NCBI RefSeq assembly: GCF_900106955.1
Contig: NZ_FNNI01000012.1
Coordinates: forward strand, 19,839 to 83,838
DNA from: Aidingimonas halophila
GTDB lineage: Bacteria > Pseudomonadota > Gammaproteobacteria > Pseudomonadales > Halomonadaceae
DNA length: 64,000 nucleotides
Direction: 5' to 3'
Position 1 is the first letter of the stretch. Every line of letters begins with the position of its first letter. A model generated the notes under the pieces. The model was not told where the DNA came from, did no database searches, and saw only the letters and a program-made list of their open reading frames with translations. Positions 27,938 through 39,539 of the stretch are shown piece after piece. Position numbers and translations under genes: made by a program.

Positions 27938-30799
27938 ATGGACAGGATTCTGGTCAGGGGCGCACGTACCCACAACCTCAAACAGATTGATGTCGAACTG
28001 CCACGCGATCAATTGATCGTGATTACCGGCCTATCCGGCTCCGGCAAATCATCACTTGCGTTCGACACACTCTATGCTGAAGGGCAGCGCCGTTACGTCG
28101 AGTCGCTGTCGACCTATGCCCGTCAATTTCTGTCGATGATGGAAAAACCAGACGTCGATCACATAGAAGGATTGTCGCCGGCCATCTCCATCGAGCAAAA
28201 GTCCACCTCTCATAACCCCCGTTCCACTGTCGGCACCATTACCGAAATCTACGACTATCTACGTCTTTTGTTCGCTCGTGCCGGTACACCCCGATGCCCA
28301 GAACACGGTGAAGATCTGGAGGCTCAGACGATTTCACAAATGGTGGATCAAGTGCTGGCGCTTCCCGAAGGCAGCAAACTGATGTTGCTAGCGCCGGTCA
28401 TCAAAGGACGCAAGGGCGAGCACTTGCAACTGCTGAGCGAATTACGGGCTCAAGGGTTCGTACGCGCCCAGATCGATGGCCAGGTTCTGGAACTGGACGA
28501 TATCGCTCCTCTCGACAAGAACAAGAAACACGACATCAGTGTGGTAGTGGATCGCATCAAGGTTCGTGACGGTCTGCAGCAGCGGCTGGCGGAATCCTTC
28601 GAGACGGCACTGGGGCTGGCCGATGGTACTGCCATCATCCATTTCATGGATGGCGATGCCGAAGATATCCCGTTTTCATCGCGCTTTGCCTGCCCAGTTT
28701 GCGGCTATTCAATCGCCGAGCTCGAACCACGCATGTTCTCGTTCAACAATCCGGCAGGCGCCTGCCCTACATGCGATGGTCTCGGTGTACAGCAGTTCTT
28801 CGATCCCGACAAGCTGATCAGCCATCCTGAATTGTCGCTGGCCGAGGGCGTCATCAAAGGATGGGATCGCCGTAGCATCTATTACTTCAATCAGTTGCAG
28901 GCGGTGGCTGAGCACTATCGCTTTGCCCTGGAAACACCGTGGCAGGATTTGGCCCGTCATGAACGTGAGATCGTGCTACACGGCAGTGGTCAGGATCAGA
29001 TCGCGTTCAGTTACGTCAATGACCGGGGACGTACAGTCACCCGCGAGCACCCATTTGAGGGTGTCCTGCCCAATATGCAGCGTCGTTATCGTGAAACCGA
29101 ATCATCGATGGTCCGCGAAGAACTGGCACGTTACATTGCCGTCCAGCCTTGTTCCACTTGCGGTGGGTCACGGCTTCGCAAGGAATCGCGTCATGTCTTC
29201 GTCGATGAGCAGACTCTTCCGGATATTGTGCGTCTTCCCATTGGCGAAGCCTGGAACTATTTCCGCCAACTGGAACTGCCTGGTCGTCGCGGCGAGATTG
29301 CCGTAAAAATCATCAATGAGATTCATGCACGGCTTGAATTTCTGGTCAACGTCGGACTCGACTACCTCAATCTGGAGCGCAGTGCCGAAACGCTCTCGGG
29401 CGGTGAAGCACAGCGCATCCGTCTAGCCAGCCAAATCGGTGCCGGCCTGGTCGGAGTCATGTATATACTCGACGAGCCCTCCATTGGTTTGCATCAACGC
29501 GATAACGACCGCCTCCTCAAGACGCTCGAACGCCTCCGCGACCTCGGCAATACTGTCATCGTGGTCGAACATGACGAGGAAGCCATCATGTCTGCTGACC
29601 ATGTTCTCGATATCGGCCCAGGAGCCGGTGTTCATGGCGGTCGTGTCGTTGCACAAGGAACCCCGGAGCAAATAAAGGCCAGCCCCGACTCGCTAACGGG
29701 TCAGTATCTGTCAGGGCATCGCGCAATTGATATCCCGCCATACCGCATTCCGCGCAATCCCGAGAAATGCGTCCGCCTGTCTGGTGCTACCGGCAATAAC
29801 CTGCAGCACGTGACTCTCGACATGCCACTCGGGGTCTTCATTTGCGTCACTGGTGTGTCGGGGTCAGGCAAGTCGACATTGATCAATGGTACCCTGATGC
29901 CGATAGCAGCACGGGAGTTGAACAAGGCTAGTACACTGACGCCAGCTCCCTATGAACATATCGAGGGACTCGAACAACTCGACAAAATCATCGATATAGA
30001 TCAGAGTCCTATCGGCCGCACACCACGTTCCAACCCAGCGACCTATACAGGGATTTTCACCCCGATACGGGAGCTCTTTGCCGGCACACAGGAGGCCCGT
30101 TCACGCGGCTACAAGCCCGGACGGTTCTCTTTCAACGTCAAAGGAGGGCGCTGTGAAGCCTGCCAGGGTGAAGGGTTGATCAAGGTTGAAATGCATTTTC
30201 TGCCCGATATATACGTTCCGTGCGATGTCTGCAAAGGCAAGCGTTACAATCGAGAAACGCTGGAAATACAGTACAAGGGCAAGAACATTCATGAAGTCCT
30301 GGAGATGACGGTCGAGGAGGCTCTGGAGTTCTTTAGTCCTGTACCGGCCATCGCCCGACGATTGCAGACACTCATGGATGTCGGCCTGTCTTATATCCGT
30401 CTTGGCCAGAGTGCCACGACACTTTCGGGCGGTGAGGCCCAGCGCGTCAAGCTGGCTAGAGAGCTTGCCAAGCGCGACACCGGCAAGACACTCTATATTC
30501 TCGATGAGCCCACGACAGGCCTCCACTTCGAGGATATCCGGCAGCTATTGACTGTCTTGCATCGATTACGTGACCACGGCAACACTATTGTGGTCATTGA
30601 GCACAACCTGGATGTGATCAAGACAGCTGATTGGATTATTGACCTGGGACCGGAAGGTGGATCAGGTGGCGGTCGCATTATCGCTGAAGGAACCCCTGAG
30701 CAGATCATGCGTGTCGAAGGCTCACACACAGGGCGCTTCCTCAAACCGATGCTCAAGAGACGAACTGCTAGCAATGTGGAACCCGAAATGACGCCCTAG
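27938..30799 (+). CDS. uvrA: Excinuclease ABC subunit A
   Basis: Damage-recognition ATPase of nucleotide excision repair that loads UvrB at lesions; 953 residues (940 in E. coli). It is an ABC protein with two nucleotide-binding sites: [14 protein letters not shown] near residue 31 and [14 protein letters not shown] in the second half. Two ABC signatures (LSGGEAQRI and LSGGEAQRV) are present. Zinc-finger cysteines lie in CPVCGYS...CPTCDG and CEACQGEG...CDVCKGK. The ATG at 27938 follows GAGG at five bases and gives [19 protein letters not shown] two codons upstream is also in frame. It diverges from yajR and converges on rplQ. Confidence 0.98.
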   Translation: MDRILVRGARTHNLKQIDVELPRDQLIVITGLSGSGKSSLAFDTLYAEGQRRYVESLSTYARQFLSMMEKPDVDHIEGLSPAISIEQKSTSHNPRSTVGTITEIYDYLRLLFARAGTPRCPEHGEDLEAQTISQMVDQVLALPEGSKLMLLAPVIKGRKGEHLQLLSELRAQGFVRAQIDGQVLELDDIAPLDKNKKHDISVVVDRIKVRDGLQQRLAESFETALGLADGTAIIHFMDGDAEDIPFSSRFACPVCGYSIAELEPRMFSFNNPAGACPTCDGLGVQQFFDPDKLISHPELSLAEGVIKGWDRRSIYYFNQLQAVAEHYRFALETPWQDLARHEREIVLHGSGQDQIAFSYVNDRGRTVTREHPFEGVLPNMQRRYRETESSMVREELARYIAVQPCSTCGGSRLRKESRHVFVDEQTLPDIVRLPIGEAWNYFRQLELPGRRGEIAVKIINEIHARLEFLVNVGLDYLNLERSAETLSGGEAQRIRLASQIGAGLVGVMYILDEPSIGLHQRDNDRLLKTLERLRDLGNTVIVVEHDEEAIMSADHVLDIGPGAGVHGGRVVAQGTPEQIKASPDSLTGQYLSGHRAIDIPPYRIPRNPEKCVRLSGATGNNLQHVTLDMPLGVFICVTGVSGSGKSTLINGTLMPIAARELNKASTLTPAPYEHIEGLEQLDKIIDIDQSPIGRTPRSNPATYTGIFTPIRELFAGTQEARSRGYKPGRFSFNVKGGRCEACQGEGLIKVEMHFLPDIYVPCDVCKGKRYNRETLEIQYKGKNIHEVLEMTVEEALEFFSPVPAIARRLQTLMDVGLSYIRLGQSATTLSGGEAQRVKLARELAKRDTGKTLYILDEPTTGLHFEDIRQLLTVLHRLRDHGNTIVVIEHNLDVIKTADWIIDLGPEGGSGGGRIIAEGTPEQIMRVEGSHTGRFLKPMLKRRTASNVEPEMTP

Positions 30800-30840
30800 A
30801 TTCCAGCAGCCACCTCCTACATACAGTGAATGCGAATACG

Positions 30841-30873
30841 AAAAAGGCCGGCCCCACGGGGGGGCGGCCTTTT
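30841..30873. terminator. Bidirectional terminator between uvrA and rplQ
   Basis: AAAAGGCCGGCCCC pairs, with one mismatch, with GGGGGCGGCCTTTT across a four-base loop. A runs on one side and T runs on the other make it usable for both the plus-strand uvrA and the minus-strand alpha operon. Confidence 0.8.
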
Positions 30874-30916
30874 CGATGTCGCTTTTGTGGGCAAGAGCCC
30901 CGGATAACGATCAGCG

Positions 30917-31315
30917 TTACTCTTCAGCAACCGCGTCGTCGTCATCCTCTTCGACAATGGGGCGATCCACCAATTCGACATAAGCCATTGGTGCGTTATC
31001 GCCTGCACGATAACCGCATTTCAGCACACGGACATAACCGCCAGGACGTTCTACATAACGGGGGCCCAGCTCATTGAAGAGCTTACCCACCGCATCCTTG
31101 GAGCGGGTCCGACTGAAAGCCAATCGACGATTAGCAACGCTGTCCTGCTTGGCCAGAGTGATCAGCGGCTCGATATGACGACGCAGTTCCTTGGCCTTGG
31201 GCAGGGTTGTCTTGATAATTTCATGCTCGACCAGCGACACGCACATGTTCTTGAACATAGCCTGTCGATGCGAGCTGGTCCTATTCAGGTGACGACCACT
31301 CTTACGATGACGCAT
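30917..31315 (-). CDS. rplQ: 50S ribosomal protein L17
   Basis: Large-subunit protein near the polypeptide exit tunnel; 132 residues (127 in E. coli). It begins [20 protein letters not shown] and contains [23 protein letters not shown], as in all L17. The tail [15 protein letters not shown] is longer and more acidic than in E. coli, which fits a salt-adapted lineage. It is the last gene of the alpha operon, 39 bases after rpoA, followed by a bidirectional terminator. Confidence 0.98.
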   Translation of the reverse strand: MRHRKSGRHLNRTSSHRQAMFKNMCVSLVEHEIIKTTLPKAKELRRHIEPLITLAKQDSVANRRLAFSRTRSKDAVGKLFNELGPRYVERPGGYVRVLKCGYRAGDNAPMAYVELVDRPIVEEDDDDAVAEE

Positions 31316-31354
31316 GGTTATAATTCCTTACCAAAAAGAGACTCGAGGCGGCGC

Positions 31355-32353
31355 TCACGCGGAAGCCTTGTCATCCTTCAGGCTTGCCGGTGGCCAGTTT
31401 TCCAACCGCATGCCCAATGACAAACCACGTGCGGCCAACACATCCTTGATCTCATTCAGGGACTTTTTGCCGAGGTTCGGTGTTTTCAACAACTCGACTT
31501 CGGTCCGCTGGATCAGATCACCGATATAGTAGATGTTCTCGGCTTTCAGGCAGTTGGCACTGCGGACGGTCAACTCGAGATCATCCACGGGACGCAGCAG
31601 GATCGGATCGATATGATCCTCTTCCTCCTGGACCTCCTGCTCCTTGTCGGCTTCCAGATCGACGAACGCACTCAACTGCTCCTGCAGGATGGTGGCGCTA
31701 CGACGGATCGCCTCTTCGGGATCCAGAGTACCATCGGTCTCCAGGTCAATAACCAGCTTGTCCAGGTCGGTGCGCTGTTCGACACGCGCCGCCTCGACGG
31801 CATAGGAGACACGACGTACCGGGCTGAAGGTCGCATCGAGCTGCAGCCGACCGATAGCGCGAGTTTCTTCATTGGACTCATCGCGCAAATCCGCCGGCTC
31901 ATAGCCACGACCGCGAGCCACCTTGAGCTGCATTTTCAGCTCGGTACCTTCGTTGACATGTGCAATCACATGGTCGGGATTAACGATCTCGACATCATGA
32001 TCCGTGGCAATGTCAGCGGCAGTAACGACAACCGGGCCCTGCTTGTTCAGCGTGAGCACCGCCTCGTCACGGCTATGCATTTTGATTGCCACGTCTTTGA
32101 GATTCAGAAGAATTTCAATGACATCTTCCTGAACCCCTTCGATCGCACTGTATTCGTGGTCAACACCCGCGATTTCCGCTTCCACCACGGCACAGCCGGG
32201 CATGGAAGAGAGCAGAATGCGGCGCAATGCATTCCCCAGGGTGTGGCCAAAACCACGCTCGAACGGCTCGAGGACGATCTTCGCGTGGTGTGCGCTGATC
32301 TCTTCGACCTTGATATCACGAGGACGGAGAAACTCTGTCACTGAACGCTGCAT
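31355..32353 (-). CDS. rpoA: RNA polymerase alpha subunit
   Basis: Assembles the polymerase and contacts UP elements and activators; 332 residues (329 in E. coli). The N-terminal dimerisation domain shows [20 protein letters not shown] Glu-rich linker ([17 protein letters not shown]) leads to the C-terminal domain with [17 protein letters not shown], which carries the DNA-contacting Arg and Asn. LGKKSLNEI then follows. It lies between rpsD and rplQ in the alpha operon. Confidence 0.99.
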   Translation of the reverse strand: MQRSVTEFLRPRDIKVEEISAHHAKIVLEPFERGFGHTLGNALRRILLSSMPGCAVVEAEIAGVDHEYSAIEGVQEDVIEILLNLKDVAIKMHSRDEAVLTLNKQGPVVVTAADIATDHDVEIVNPDHVIAHVNEGTELKMQLKVARGRGYEPADLRDESNEETRAIGRLQLDATFSPVRRVSYAVEAARVEQRTDLDKLVIDLETDGTLDPEEAIRRSATILQEQLSAFVDLEADKEQEVQEEEDHIDPILLRPVDDLELTVRSANCLKAENIYYIGDLIQRTEVELLKTPNLGKKSLNEIKDVLAARGLSLGMRLENWPPASLKDDKASA

Positions 32354-32430
32354 ATGAACACCTTTCAGGCTGCCAAACGGATACTCGATATGTACGTCCG
32401 GGCCCCGTGGGCCCGGTGGTGTTTATGCAC

Positions 32431-33051
32431 TTACTTCGAGTACAGCTCGACGATCAGGTTTTCGTTGATTTCGGCAGACAGGTCGCCGCGTTCAGGCAGG
32501 GCCTTGAATGTGCCTTCCATCTTCTTCGAGTCAACCTCGATCCAGGTTACATCACCACGCTGGGCTGCAATACCGAGCGCATTCTGGATGCGAGCCTGGT
32601 TCTTGGCTTTCTCGCGAACGGAAACGACATCACCCGACTTGACCTGATAGGAAGCCACGTTGACGCTCCGTCCATTGACGGCAATGGCCTTGTGGCTGAC
32701 CAGCTGACGAGCTTCGGCACGAGTCGAGCCGAAACCCATCCGGTAAACAACGTTATCCAGTCGAGATTCCAGCAATTGCAGCAACACCTCACCGGTCGCA
32801 CCCTTGAGTCGGGCCGCCTCCTTGTAGTAGTTGCGGAATTGCTTCTCTAGTACACCGTACATGCGGCGTACTTTCTGCTTCTCACGAAGCTGCAAGCCGT
32901 AGTCGGAAAGACGCTGACGGCGCTGGCCGTGCACACCCGGGATTTGCTCGGATTTGCACTTTTTCTCGAAGGGAGTCACACCACTCTTGAGGAAGAGATC
33001 CGTGCCCTCACGACGAGACAGTTTGCACTTTGGTCCAAGATAGCGAGCCAT
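32431..33051 (-). CDS. rpsD: 30S ribosomal protein S4
   Basis: Primary 16S rRNA-binding protein that nucleates 30S assembly; 206 residues, equal to E. coli. It starts [20 protein letters not shown] and has the S4 RNA-binding domain with [25 protein letters not shown]. In E. coli S4 represses the alpha operon by binding a pseudoknot before rpsM. Here the spacer upstream of rpsM is long enough for such a site, but I could not establish the pseudoknot. It follows rpsK by 12 bases. Confidence 0.99.
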   Translation of the reverse strand: MARYLGPKCKLSRREGTDLFLKSGVTPFEKKCKSEQIPGVHGQRRQRLSDYGLQLREKQKVRRMYGVLEKQFRNYYKEAARLKGATGEVLLQLLESRLDNVVYRMGFGSTRAEARQLVSHKAIAVNGRSVNVASYQVKSGDVVSVREKAKNQARIQNALGIAAQRGDVTWIEVDSKKMEGTFKALPERGDLSAEINENLIVELYSK

Positions 33052-33063
33052 GAGTCTGTCTCC

Positions 33064-33450
33064 TTAAACGCGACGTTTCTTCGGTGGACGGCATCCATTG
33101 TGAGGGATGGGCGTCGCATCGGTAATGCTCTGTACGCGGAAGCCGGCGGCATTCAATGCACGCACGGCAGACTCACGGCCAGGACCAGGGCCTTTGACCA
33201 GCACGTCGACGTTTTTCACACCATACTCGGCTGCAGCTGTTGCTGCACGCTCGCTTGCCACTTGAGCAGCGAACGGGGTGCTCTTGCGAGAACCACGAAA
33301 ACCCGAACCACCGGCAGTTGCCCATGACAGAGCATTGCCCTGGCGGTCTGAGATCGTCACGATCGTGTTGTTAAAAGAGGCATGGATGTGGGCAACCGCA
33401 TCCACTACCTGCTTTTTAACCTTCTTGCGGTTACTACGCGGGTTAGCCAT
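33064..33450 (-). CDS. rpsK: 30S ribosomal protein S11
   Basis: Platform protein of the small subunit next to the mRNA exit; 128 residues (129 in E. coli). It has [30 protein letters not shown] and the C-terminal [18 protein letters not shown], all strongly conserved. The ATG at 33450 starts 38 bases after the rpsM stop. It is the second gene of the alpha operon. Confidence 0.99.
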   Translation of the reverse strand: MANPRSNRKKVKKQVVDAVAHIHASFNNTIVTISDRQGNALSWATAGGSGFRGSRKSTPFAAQVASERAATAAAEYGVKNVDVLVKGPGPGRESAVRALNAAGFRVQSITDATPIPHNGCRPPKKRRV

Positions 33451-33488
33451 GTTGATGTTTTTCCTGTCTTTACGCCAGAACGTGCGTG

Positions 33489-33845
33489 TTATTTGCGAAT
33501 CGGCTTACGCGGCCCCTTACGGGTGCGCGCGTTGGTCTTGGTACGCTGACCACGCAGCGGTAGACCACGACGATGACGCAGACCACGATAGCAACCCAGG
33601 TCCATGAGACGCTTGATGTTCAGCGTCACATCACGACGAAGGTCGCCTTCAACGGTGTATTTGCCGACCTCGGTACGCAGGGTGTCGACCTCTTCGGAAG
33701 ACAGATCCTGAACTTTGGTGGTCGGCGCAATACCGGCTGCTGCGCAAATATCCTTTGCGCGAGTGCGGCCAATCCCGAAGATATAGGTCAGCGAGATCGC
33801 CGCATGCTTGTTGTCCGGGATATTGACGCCTGCAATACGGGCCAT
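33489..33845 (-). CDS. rpsM: 30S ribosomal protein S13
   Basis: Head protein of the small subunit that contacts the P-site tRNA and forms bridges to the 50S; 118 residues, as in E. coli. It starts [21 protein letters not shown] and ends [12 protein letters not shown], with [21 protein letters not shown] longer in-frame reading to 33908 is rejected because the ATG at 33845 follows GGAGAAAG and gives the family start. It is the first gene of the alpha operon, behind a 123-base spacer containing a hairpin. Confidence 0.99.
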   Translation of the reverse strand: MARIAGVNIPDNKHAAISLTYIFGIGRTRAKDICAAAGIAPTTKVQDLSSEEVDTLRTEVGKYTVEGDLRRDVTLNIKRLMDLGCYRGLRHRRGLPLRGQRTKTNARTRKGPRKPIRK

Positions 33846-33909
33846 CAGCTTTCTCCGAAATTTGAGCGGCTTGCTCGGTTGATCATCTACAAAAGGGCGC
33901 AATAGCATA

Positions 33910-33936
33910 CCCCTTTGCTCTCAAAAGAGCAAGGGG
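33910..33936 (-). promoter_or_regulatory. Hairpin or overlapping promoter between rpmJ and rpsM
   Basis: CCCCTTTGCTC and GAGCAAGGGG pair with one bulged base across a six-base loop. On the minus strand the same bases read TTGCTC, 17 bases, TATGCT, a weak sigma-70 promoter. It could be an attenuator or RNA-processing hairpin between the spc and alpha operons, the alpha promoter, or both. Confidence 0.45.
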
Positions 33937-33968
33937 ATGATTACACCGGTTACGAAACAGCTGTCGTA

Positions 33969-34082
33969 TCAGCCCTGACGCTGCTTGTGCCGAGGTTCGG
34001 TGCAAATGACGCGAATAGCGCCATTGCGTCGAATAATCTTGCAGTTTCGGCACATTTTCTTCACTGAAGCTCGAACTTTCAT
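33969..34082 (-). CDS. rpmJ: 50S ribosomal protein L36
   Basis: A 37-residue zinc-binding ribosomal protein, [20 protein letters not shown] onward, of the form that keeps the CxxC, later Cys and His ligands. The ATG at 34082 follows GGAGAG at about five bases. It lies 29 bases after secY and is the last gene of the spc operon, its usual place. Confidence 0.98.
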   Translation of the reverse strand: MKVRASVKKMCRNCKIIRRNGAIRVICTEPRHKQRQG

Positions 34083-34111
34083 CGTTCTCTCCAAATCATC
34101 GACGGCGAGCA

Positions 34112-35443
34112 TCAGCGCATGATGCCGCCACTGCCGTAGCCTTTCAGGCTGGACTTTTTCATCACCGACTCGTACTGATGCGACATCAGATGGGACTGTA
34201 CCTGGGCCATGAAATCCATCGTGACCACCACGACAATCAGCAACGACGTGCCACCGAAGAAGAACGGTACATTCCATGCCACGATCAAGAACTGCGGCAT
34301 CAGTGACACCGCCGTGATATACAATGCACCGAACAGAGTCAGCCGAGTCATGACCTTGTCAACATAACGAGCCGTTTGCTCACCAGGACGAATACCCGGC
34401 AAGAAAGCCCCTGACTTCTTGAGGTTGTCGGCGACATCCTTGGGATTGAAGACCAGCGCTGTATAAAAGAAGCAGAAGAATATCACCGCTGCCGCAAAAA
34501 GCAAGATATACAGCGGCTGACCCGGCCCCAGTGCCATGGAAGCCGTCTGCAACCACTCCATGCCATCACCGGAACCGACCCATTGCCCCAATGACGCGGG
34601 AAACAATAGTATGCTTGAAGCAAAGATCGCAGGAATGACCCCAGCCATATTGACCTTCAATGGAAGGTAGCTGCTTTGCCCGGCATACATCTTGTTGCCG
34701 ACCTGACGGCGTGGATAGTTTACTGTGATTCGTCGCTGACCCCGTTCGATGAAAACCACGAACGCAACCGTCGCGATACCGAGTACTGAAAGGGCCAACA
34801 AAGGGAGCACATTCCAGGCACCTTCGTTACGAGCCAACTCGAAGGCCTGTCCGACAGCACCAGGAAGCCCTGCAACAATGCCAGCAAAAATCAGCAATGA
34901 AATACCGTTGCCGATACCTTTTTCAGTGATCTGCTCTCCCAGCCACATCAAGAACACGGCACCACAGACGAACGTAATGATGGCACTAAAATAGAAGCTG
35001 AAATCAGCCGTATAGGTTACGCCTTGGCCGACCAAACCAACTGACATGCCGGTCGCCTGGATCGTCGCCAGGACTACCGTTCCATAGCGGGTGTACTGGT
35101 TGATCTTCCGACGCCCGGATTCGCCTTCCTTCTTCAACTGCTCAAGTTGAGGCGAAACCGCTGTCAGGAGCTGCATGATAATCGACGCTGAAATATAAGG
35201 CATGATGCCAAGCGCCATGATGCTCATGCGTTCCAAGGCACCTCCGGAGAACATGTTGAACATGCCCAGGATGGTGCCCTGCTGCTCCCGAAACAAGGCA
35301 GCCAGCTGGTCAGGGTCAATACCGGGAACAGGAATGTGGGCACCGATTCGGTAAACCACGATGGCCAGAAACACAAAGCGCAGACGCGCCCAGAGTTCGC
35401 CGAGCCCACTGCCCATCGCCGGCATGTTGCCTGACTTAGCCAT
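34112..35443 (-). CDS. secY: Preprotein translocase subunit SecY
   Basis: Central pore of the SecYEG channel in the inner membrane; 443 residues, as in E. coli, with ten membrane helices. The N-terminal region [21 protein letters not shown] leads into the first helix. [19 protein letters not shown] and [20 protein letters not shown] are conserved SecY landmarks. The ATG abuts the rplO stop with no spacing, so the two are translationally linked. Its partner SecE is encoded at 60947-61315 in this window. Confidence 0.98.
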   Translation of the reverse strand: MAKSGNMPAMGSGLGELWARLRFVFLAIVVYRIGAHIPVPGIDPDQLAALFREQQGTILGMFNMFSGGALERMSIMALGIMPYISASIIMQLLTAVSPQLEQLKKEGESGRRKINQYTRYGTVVLATIQATGMSVGLVGQGVTYTADFSFYFSAIITFVCGAVFLMWLGEQITEKGIGNGISLLIFAGIVAGLPGAVGQAFELARNEGAWNVLPLLALSVLGIATVAFVVFIERGQRRITVNYPRRQVGNKMYAGQSSYLPLKVNMAGVIPAIFASSILLFPASLGQWVGSGDGMEWLQTASMALGPGQPLYILLFAAAVIFFCFFYTALVFNPKDVADNLKKSGAFLPGIRPGEQTARYVDKVMTRLTLFGALYITAVSLMPQFLIVAWNVPFFFGGTSLLIVVVVTMDFMAQVQSHLMSHQYESVMKKSSLKGYGSGGIMR

Positions 35444-35878
35444 TTAGTCCTCTACTTTTCCGCCAGCAGCCTCGATTGCGGAACGCGCCCCTTTAGTGAC
35501 ACGCAGTCCGCGAACGGTAACTGCCTTGTTCAGTTCGCCGGAAAGGATAACCTTCGCATGCTGCGTGGTTTCCTTGAGCACGTTGGCCTTCTTGAGGCTC
35601 TCGAGTGTCACTTCGCCACCCTCAGCCTTGGCAAGCTCGGCCAGACGGACCTCTTCGGAGACCATTGATTTTGCAGAAGTAAAGCCGAACTTGGGCAGAC
35701 GACGCTGCAAAGGCATCTGTCCGCCTTCAAAGCCTGGCTTGATTGTACCGCCGGTACGTGATTTCTGACCTTTGTGTCCTCGGCCGCCGGTCTTGCCTAG
35801 ACCAGAACCGATACCACGGCCCACACGCTTGGCGGCATGCTTGGAGCCCGAAGCCGGACTCAGGCTATTGAGTTTCAT
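35444..35878 (-). CDS. rplO: 50S ribosomal protein L15
   Basis: Late-assembly 23S rRNA-binding protein; 144 residues, as in E. coli. It begins [20 protein letters not shown] and has the glycine-rich [20 protein letters not shown] typical of L15. It lies three bases after rpmD and directly touches secY. It belongs to the spc operon. Confidence 0.98.
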   Translation of the reverse strand: MKLNSLSPASGSKHAAKRVGRGIGSGLGKTGGRGHKGQKSRTGGTIKPGFEGGQMPLQRRLPKFGFTSAKSMVSEEVRLAELAKAEGGEVTLESLKKANVLKETTQHAKVILSGELNKAVTVRGLRVTKGARSAIEAAGGKVED

Positions 35879-35881
35879 GGA

Positions 35882-36064
35882 TTACTCTCCCTCAACACGC
35901 ACAAGGTAATTGACCTTGTTCACCATACCGCGCACGGCAGGGGTGTCTTCCAGTTCGACCGTATGTCCGATACGGCGCAGACCAAGCCCCTTGATGGTGG
36001 CTTTATGCTTTTCCAGGACACCAATCGTACTGCGAACTTGGGTAACCTTGATCGTTGCTGCCAT
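35882..36064 (-). CDS. rpmD: 50S ribosomal protein L30
   Basis: A 60-residue 23S-binding protein, [20 protein letters not shown], then [20 protein letters not shown], the standard L30 signature; 59 residues in E. coli. It lies six bases after rpsE and three before rplO in the spc operon. Confidence 0.98.
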   Translation of the reverse strand: MAATIKVTQVRSTIGVLEKHKATIKGLGLRRIGHTVELEDTPAVRGMVNKVNYLVRVEGE

Positions 36065-36070
36065 GATGCC

Positions 36071-36571
36071 TTACCCCGTGATCGCTTCAACAGACAATCC
36101 ACGCTTGGCCGCGACATCATCCGGCGAACGCATGGAGGCCAGACCATTGATGGTGGCACGCACGACGTTCACTGGATTGGTAGAGCCATAGCACTTGGCC
36201 AGAACGTCATGCACACCCGCCAACTCGAGTACAGAACGCATGGCACCGCCGGCGATAATTCCCGTACCTTCAGATGCCGGCTGCATATACACCTTCGAAG
36301 CTCCATGACGGGCTTTGATAGGGTATTGCAACGTGCTGCCGTTCAGATTGACACTCACCATGTTGCGGCGTGCCTGGTCCATAGCCTTCTGGATCGCAAC
36401 CGGCACTTCACGTGCCTTGCCGCGACCAAAACCAACACGACCATTACCATCGCCAACGACGGTCAATGCGGTAAAGCCGAAAATACGGCCCCCTTTGACC
36501 ACTTTGGCGACACGGTTGACCTGCACGAGTTTTTCTTGCAGATCGCCGTTGTTCTGTTCGTTCTTCGCCAT
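36071..36571 (-). CDS. rpsE: 30S ribosomal protein S5
   Basis: Small-subunit protein at the mRNA entry, important for decoding accuracy; 166 residues (167 in E. coli). The sequence [20 protein letters not shown] holds the loop where spectinomycin-resistance changes arise in other bacteria. The wild-type-like KVVKGGR is kept. [21 protein letters not shown] is also conserved. It lies 11 bases after rplR in the spc operon. Confidence 0.99.
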   Translation of the reverse strand: MAKNEQNNGDLQEKLVQVNRVAKVVKGGRIFGFTALTVVGDGNGRVGFGRGKAREVPVAIQKAMDQARRNMVSVNLNGSTLQYPIKARHGASKVYMQPASEGTGIIAGGAMRSVLELAGVHDVLAKCYGSTNPVNVVRATINGLASMRSPDDVAAKRGLSVEAITG

Positions 36572-36582
36572 CGTAAAACCCT

Positions 36583-36936
36583 TTAGAATTTCAGGCCGCC
36601 TTCGCGTGCGGCATCGGCCAGGGCCTTCACACGACCGTGGTACTGAAATCCAGCACGATCGAAGGCTACTTGAGAAATACCTGCTTCTTTCGCACGCTCG
36701 GCAATCAAGGCGCCAACTCTCGCGGCGGCTTCGGTATTGCCAGTACTGCCTTCACCCCGGAGCGGCTTCTCCAATGTCGACGCACTGGCCAGGACATTGC
36801 TGCCATCGGGAGAAATGATCTGCGCATACATATGGCGCGGCGTACGATTGACACACAGGCGATACACGCCCAACTCGCGAATCTTGGCACGAGCGCGGCG
36901 GGCACGACGGAGACGAGATTCTTTCTTCGCGTTCAT
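36583..36936 (-). CDS. rplR: 50S ribosomal protein L18
   Basis: 5S rRNA-binding protein of the central protuberance; 117 residues, as in E. coli. It starts [20 protein letters not shown] and has [15 protein letters not shown] and [20 protein letters not shown]. It lies nine bases after rplF in the spc operon. Confidence 0.99.
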   Translation of the reverse strand: MNAKKESRLRRARRARAKIRELGVYRLCVNRTPRHMYAQIISPDGSNVLASASTLEKPLRGEGSTGNTEAAARVGALIAERAKEAGISQVAFDRAGFQYHGRVKALADAAREGGLKF

Positions 36937-36945
36937 AACCCTGCC

Positions 36946-37476
36946 CTACTTCTTCTTGGCTTCTTTACGGCGGATCTGCTCGTCGCCATACCGGATACCC
37001 TTGCCCTTGTAAGGCTCGGGGGGACGGAAGGCACGAATCTCCGCAGCGACCTGGCCGAGCTTCTGCTTGTCCGCACTTTTCAGCACGATAGTGGTGTTCT
37101 TGGGCGTTTCCGCTGTCACACCTTCAGGCAGGGTATACTCGACCGGGTGCGAGAAGCCCAGTGTCAGATTGAGCGTCTGGCCACTTGCCTGAGCACGGTA
37201 GCCGACACCATTGATTTCGAGGGACTTGGTGAATCCCTCGCTTACACCGGTGACCAGATTCTGCACCAGCGCTCGCGTTGTACCGGCCATAGCCCAGCTC
37301 TTGGCACGAGCACTTGGCTCGAAAGTGACCTTATCATCTTCCTGGGCAACGACGACATCGGGATGAACGGACATACCGAGTGTCCCCTGACTGCCCTTGA
37401 CGGTCACCTGGTCACCATCGAGTTGGAACTCGACACCGCTGGGTAACTTAACCGGATATTTGGCTATACGGGACAT
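36946..37476 (-). CDS. rplF: 50S ribosomal protein L6
   Basis: Protein near the factor-binding site of the large subunit; 176 residues (177 in E. coli). Two related domains are visible: the first starts [18 protein letters not shown], the second carries [20 protein letters not shown]. It lies nine bases after rpsH in the spc operon. Confidence 0.99.
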   Translation of the reverse strand: MSRIAKYPVKLPSGVEFQLDGDQVTVKGSQGTLGMSVHPDVVVAQEDDKVTFEPSARAKSWAMAGTTRALVQNLVTGVSEGFTKSLEINGVGYRAQASGQTLNLTLGFSHPVEYTLPEGVTAETPKNTTIVLKSADKQKLGQVAAEIRAFRPPEPYKGKGIRYGDEQIRRKEAKKK

Positions 37477-37485
37477 TCCAAACTC

Positions 37486-37878
37486 CTAGAATACGGTGCA
37501 GAGGACTTCACCACCGATACCGGCGTGGCGCGCTGCCCGATCGGTCATCACCCCATTGGACGTGGAGACGATCGCAATACCAAGGCCTTCAGCGACTCTA
37601 GGAATATCATCCTTGCCGCGATATTCGCGCATGGACGGCTTCGACGCCCGCTGAATGTGCTCGATGACCGGCTTTCCCTCAAAGTACTTGAGAGTCACGG
37701 TCAATTCAGGCTTGGCACCTTCGGAAACGGCATATTCGGTGATGTAGCCTTCTTCTTTCAATACGCGGGCCAGCTCAACCTTGAGCTTGGATGACGGCAT
37801 GGAGACCGTCTCCTTGGTGGCCATCTGCGCATTACGGATACGTGTCAACATATCCGCCAACGTGTCTTGCATACTCAT
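37486..37878 (-). CDS. rpsH: 30S ribosomal protein S8
   Basis: Primary 16S rRNA-binding protein and, in E. coli, translational repressor of the spc operon; 130 residues, as in E. coli. The start at 37878 gives [18 protein letters not shown]; a longer in-frame reading to 38112 runs back through rpsN and is rejected. [19 protein letters not shown] is the conserved C-terminus. In E. coli S8 binds near the rplX-rplE junction; I did not establish that structure here. It follows rpsN by 31 bases. Confidence 0.99.
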   Translation of the reverse strand: MSMQDTLADMLTRIRNAQMATKETVSMPSSKLKVELARVLKEEGYITEYAVSEGAKPELTVTLKYFEGKPVIEHIQRASKPSMREYRGKDDIPRVAEGLGIAIVSTSNGVMTDRAARHAGIGGEVLCTVF

Positions 37879-37909
37879 GACGTTGCGCTCCTGATGATCT
37901 ACGTGGCGA

Positions 37910-38215
37910 TTACCAGCTGGACTTCTTGAGTCCGGGGACGTCACCACGCATGGCCGCTTCACGCAGCTTGTTGCGGGCCAACCCAAACTTGTTGTAGTAA
38001 CCGTGCGGACGGCCGGTGATACGACAGCGATTGCGCTGGCGTACTGCACTGGAATCCCGCGGCAACTGCTGCAGCTTGAGCTGCGCTTCGAAGCGCTCGT
38101 CATCGGAAGCATTCACGTCATGAATGACAGCCTTGAGCTCAGCACGCTTGGCGGCGTACTTCTCGACCAGCTTAGCGCGCTTTCGCTCACGGCCTACCAT
38201 ACTTTTCTTTGCCAT
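37910..38215 (-). CDS. rpsN: 30S ribosomal protein S14
   Basis: Head protein of the 30S; 101 residues, as in E. coli, and of the zinc-free form, since the CxxC pairs of the short zinc form are absent. It starts [20 protein letters not shown] and has [20 protein letters not shown]. It lies nine bases after rplE in the spc operon. Confidence 0.99.
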   Translation of the reverse strand: MAKKSMVGRERKRAKLVEKYAAKRAELKAVIHDVNASDDERFEAQLKLQQLPRDSSAVRQRNRCRITGRPHGYYNKFGLARNKLREAAMRGDVPGLKKSSW

Positions 38216-38224
38216 GTTCCCACC

Positions 38225-38764
38225 TTATTTCTTGAACGGGAAGTTCAATGCACTCAACAATGCACGACCTTCTTCATCGGTGTTAGCGGTGGTGGTGATA
38301 GTGACGTCAAGTCCCCGAACCTGATCGATTTTATCATATTCGATCTCCGGGAAGATGATCTGTTCACGCACACCCATGGAGTAGTTGCCACGACCGTCGA
38401 ATGACTTCGGGTTGAGACCCCGGAAGTCACGTACACGGGGAATCGCAATGTTGACCAGGCGATCCAGAAAATCCCACATACGATCACGACGCAGGGTCAC
38501 CTTGAGACCAATCGGCCACCCTTCACGCATCTTGAAACCGGCCACGGACTTACGAGCCTTGGTGACCATCGGCTTCTGACCTGAAATCTTCTCGAGATCA
38601 CCCATGGCATTGTCGATCAGCTTCTTGTCACTGGTCGCTTCGCCGATCCCCATATTCAGGGTGACTTTGGTGATCTTTGGCACCTGCATTACATTGGCGT
38701 AGCTGAACTGCTCTCTGAGTTGAGCCACCACCTCGTTTTGATAACGTTCTTTCAAGTTCGCCAT
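38225..38764 (-). CDS. rplE: 50S ribosomal protein L5
   Basis: 5S rRNA-binding protein that contacts the P-site tRNA and S13; 179 residues, as in E. coli. It contains [38 protein letters not shown] and the C-terminal [20 protein letters not shown]. It lies 18 bases after rplX in the spc operon. Confidence 0.99.
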   Translation of the reverse strand: MANLKERYQNEVVAQLREQFSYANVMQVPKITKVTLNMGIGEATSDKKLIDNAMGDLEKISGQKPMVTKARKSVAGFKMREGWPIGLKVTLRRDRMWDFLDRLVNIAIPRVRDFRGLNPKSFDGRGNYSMGVREQIIFPEIEYDKIDQVRGLDVTITTTANTDEEGRALLSALNFPFKK

Positions 38765-38782
38765 TTTGCTACCCGACTCGCG

Positions 38783-39100
38783 TTAGGCGTCGATCTGCGT
38801 CTGCGTCGACTTGTAGATACGTACCTTGGTACCGTCGTCCTTCACTTGGAAGCCGACGCGATCCGCCTTACCGGTCTCCTGGTTGAAGATGGCCACGTTG
38901 GATGCGTGAATCGGAGCTTCGCGCTCGACGATACCGCCCTGGTTCCCCGCCATGGGGTTGGGCTTGGTGTGCCGCTTGATCATGTTCACACCGGACACGA
39001 CGAATCGCTCATCTTTGAGAACACGCTTGACCGTGCCACGCTTGCCCTTGTCTTTGCCGGCGATGACGACGACTTCATCGTCACGTTTGATCTTTTGCAT
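38783..39100 (-). CDS. rplX: 50S ribosomal protein L24
   Basis: Assembly-initiator protein of the large subunit; 105 residues (104 in E. coli). The KOW motif [20 protein letters not shown] lies at the N-terminus, followed by [11 protein letters not shown]. It lies 14 bases after rplN in the spc operon. Confidence 0.99.
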   Translation of the reverse strand: MQKIKRDDEVVVIAGKDKGKRGTVKRVLKDERFVVSGVNMIKRHTKPNPMAGNQGGIVEREAPIHASNVAIFNQETGKADRVGFQVKDDGTKVRIYKSTQTQIDA

Positions 39101-39114
39101 ATCCGCCTCGCTCC

Positions 39115-39486
39115 TTACAGCACTTCAGGCGCCAAGGAAATGATCTTCATGAACTTTTCTGTGCGAAGTTCACGAGTGACCGGCCCGAAAATACGGGTAC
39201 CGACCGGCTGTTCGTTGGCATTATTCAACAGAACCGCCGCATTTCCATCGAAGCGAATCAATGACCCGTCAGTACGACGGACACCACTACGGGTCCGGAC
39301 AACCACCGCTTTCAGGACTTGGCCTTTCTTGACCCGGCCCCGAGGAATGGCCTCCTTCACCGTCACCTTGATGATGTCACCAACACGGGCATAACGGCGA
39401 TGTGAACCGCCCAGCACCTTAATGCACTGCACCCGGCGTGCACCGCTATTGTCGGCGACATCCAGCATTGTCTGAGTCTGAATCAT
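39115..39486 (-). CDS. rplN: 50S ribosomal protein L14
   Basis: Interface protein that forms bridge B8 and binds the silencing factor RsfS; 123 residues, as in E. coli. It starts [20 protein letters not shown] and ends [13 protein letters not shown]. It is the first gene of the spc operon; the 53 bases between it and rpsQ separate spc from S10 genes. Confidence 0.99.
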   Translation of the reverse strand: MIQTQTMLDVADNSGARRVQCIKVLGGSHRRYARVGDIIKVTVKEAIPRGRVKKGQVLKAVVVRTRSGVRRTDGSLIRFDGNAAVLLNNANEQPVGTRIFGPVTRELRTEKFMKIISLAPEVL

Positions 39487-39539
39487 CGGTTTTCTCCAAA
39501 CCTAATCTGACTGCACTGGTCGTATAAACCTTGGGCCCA

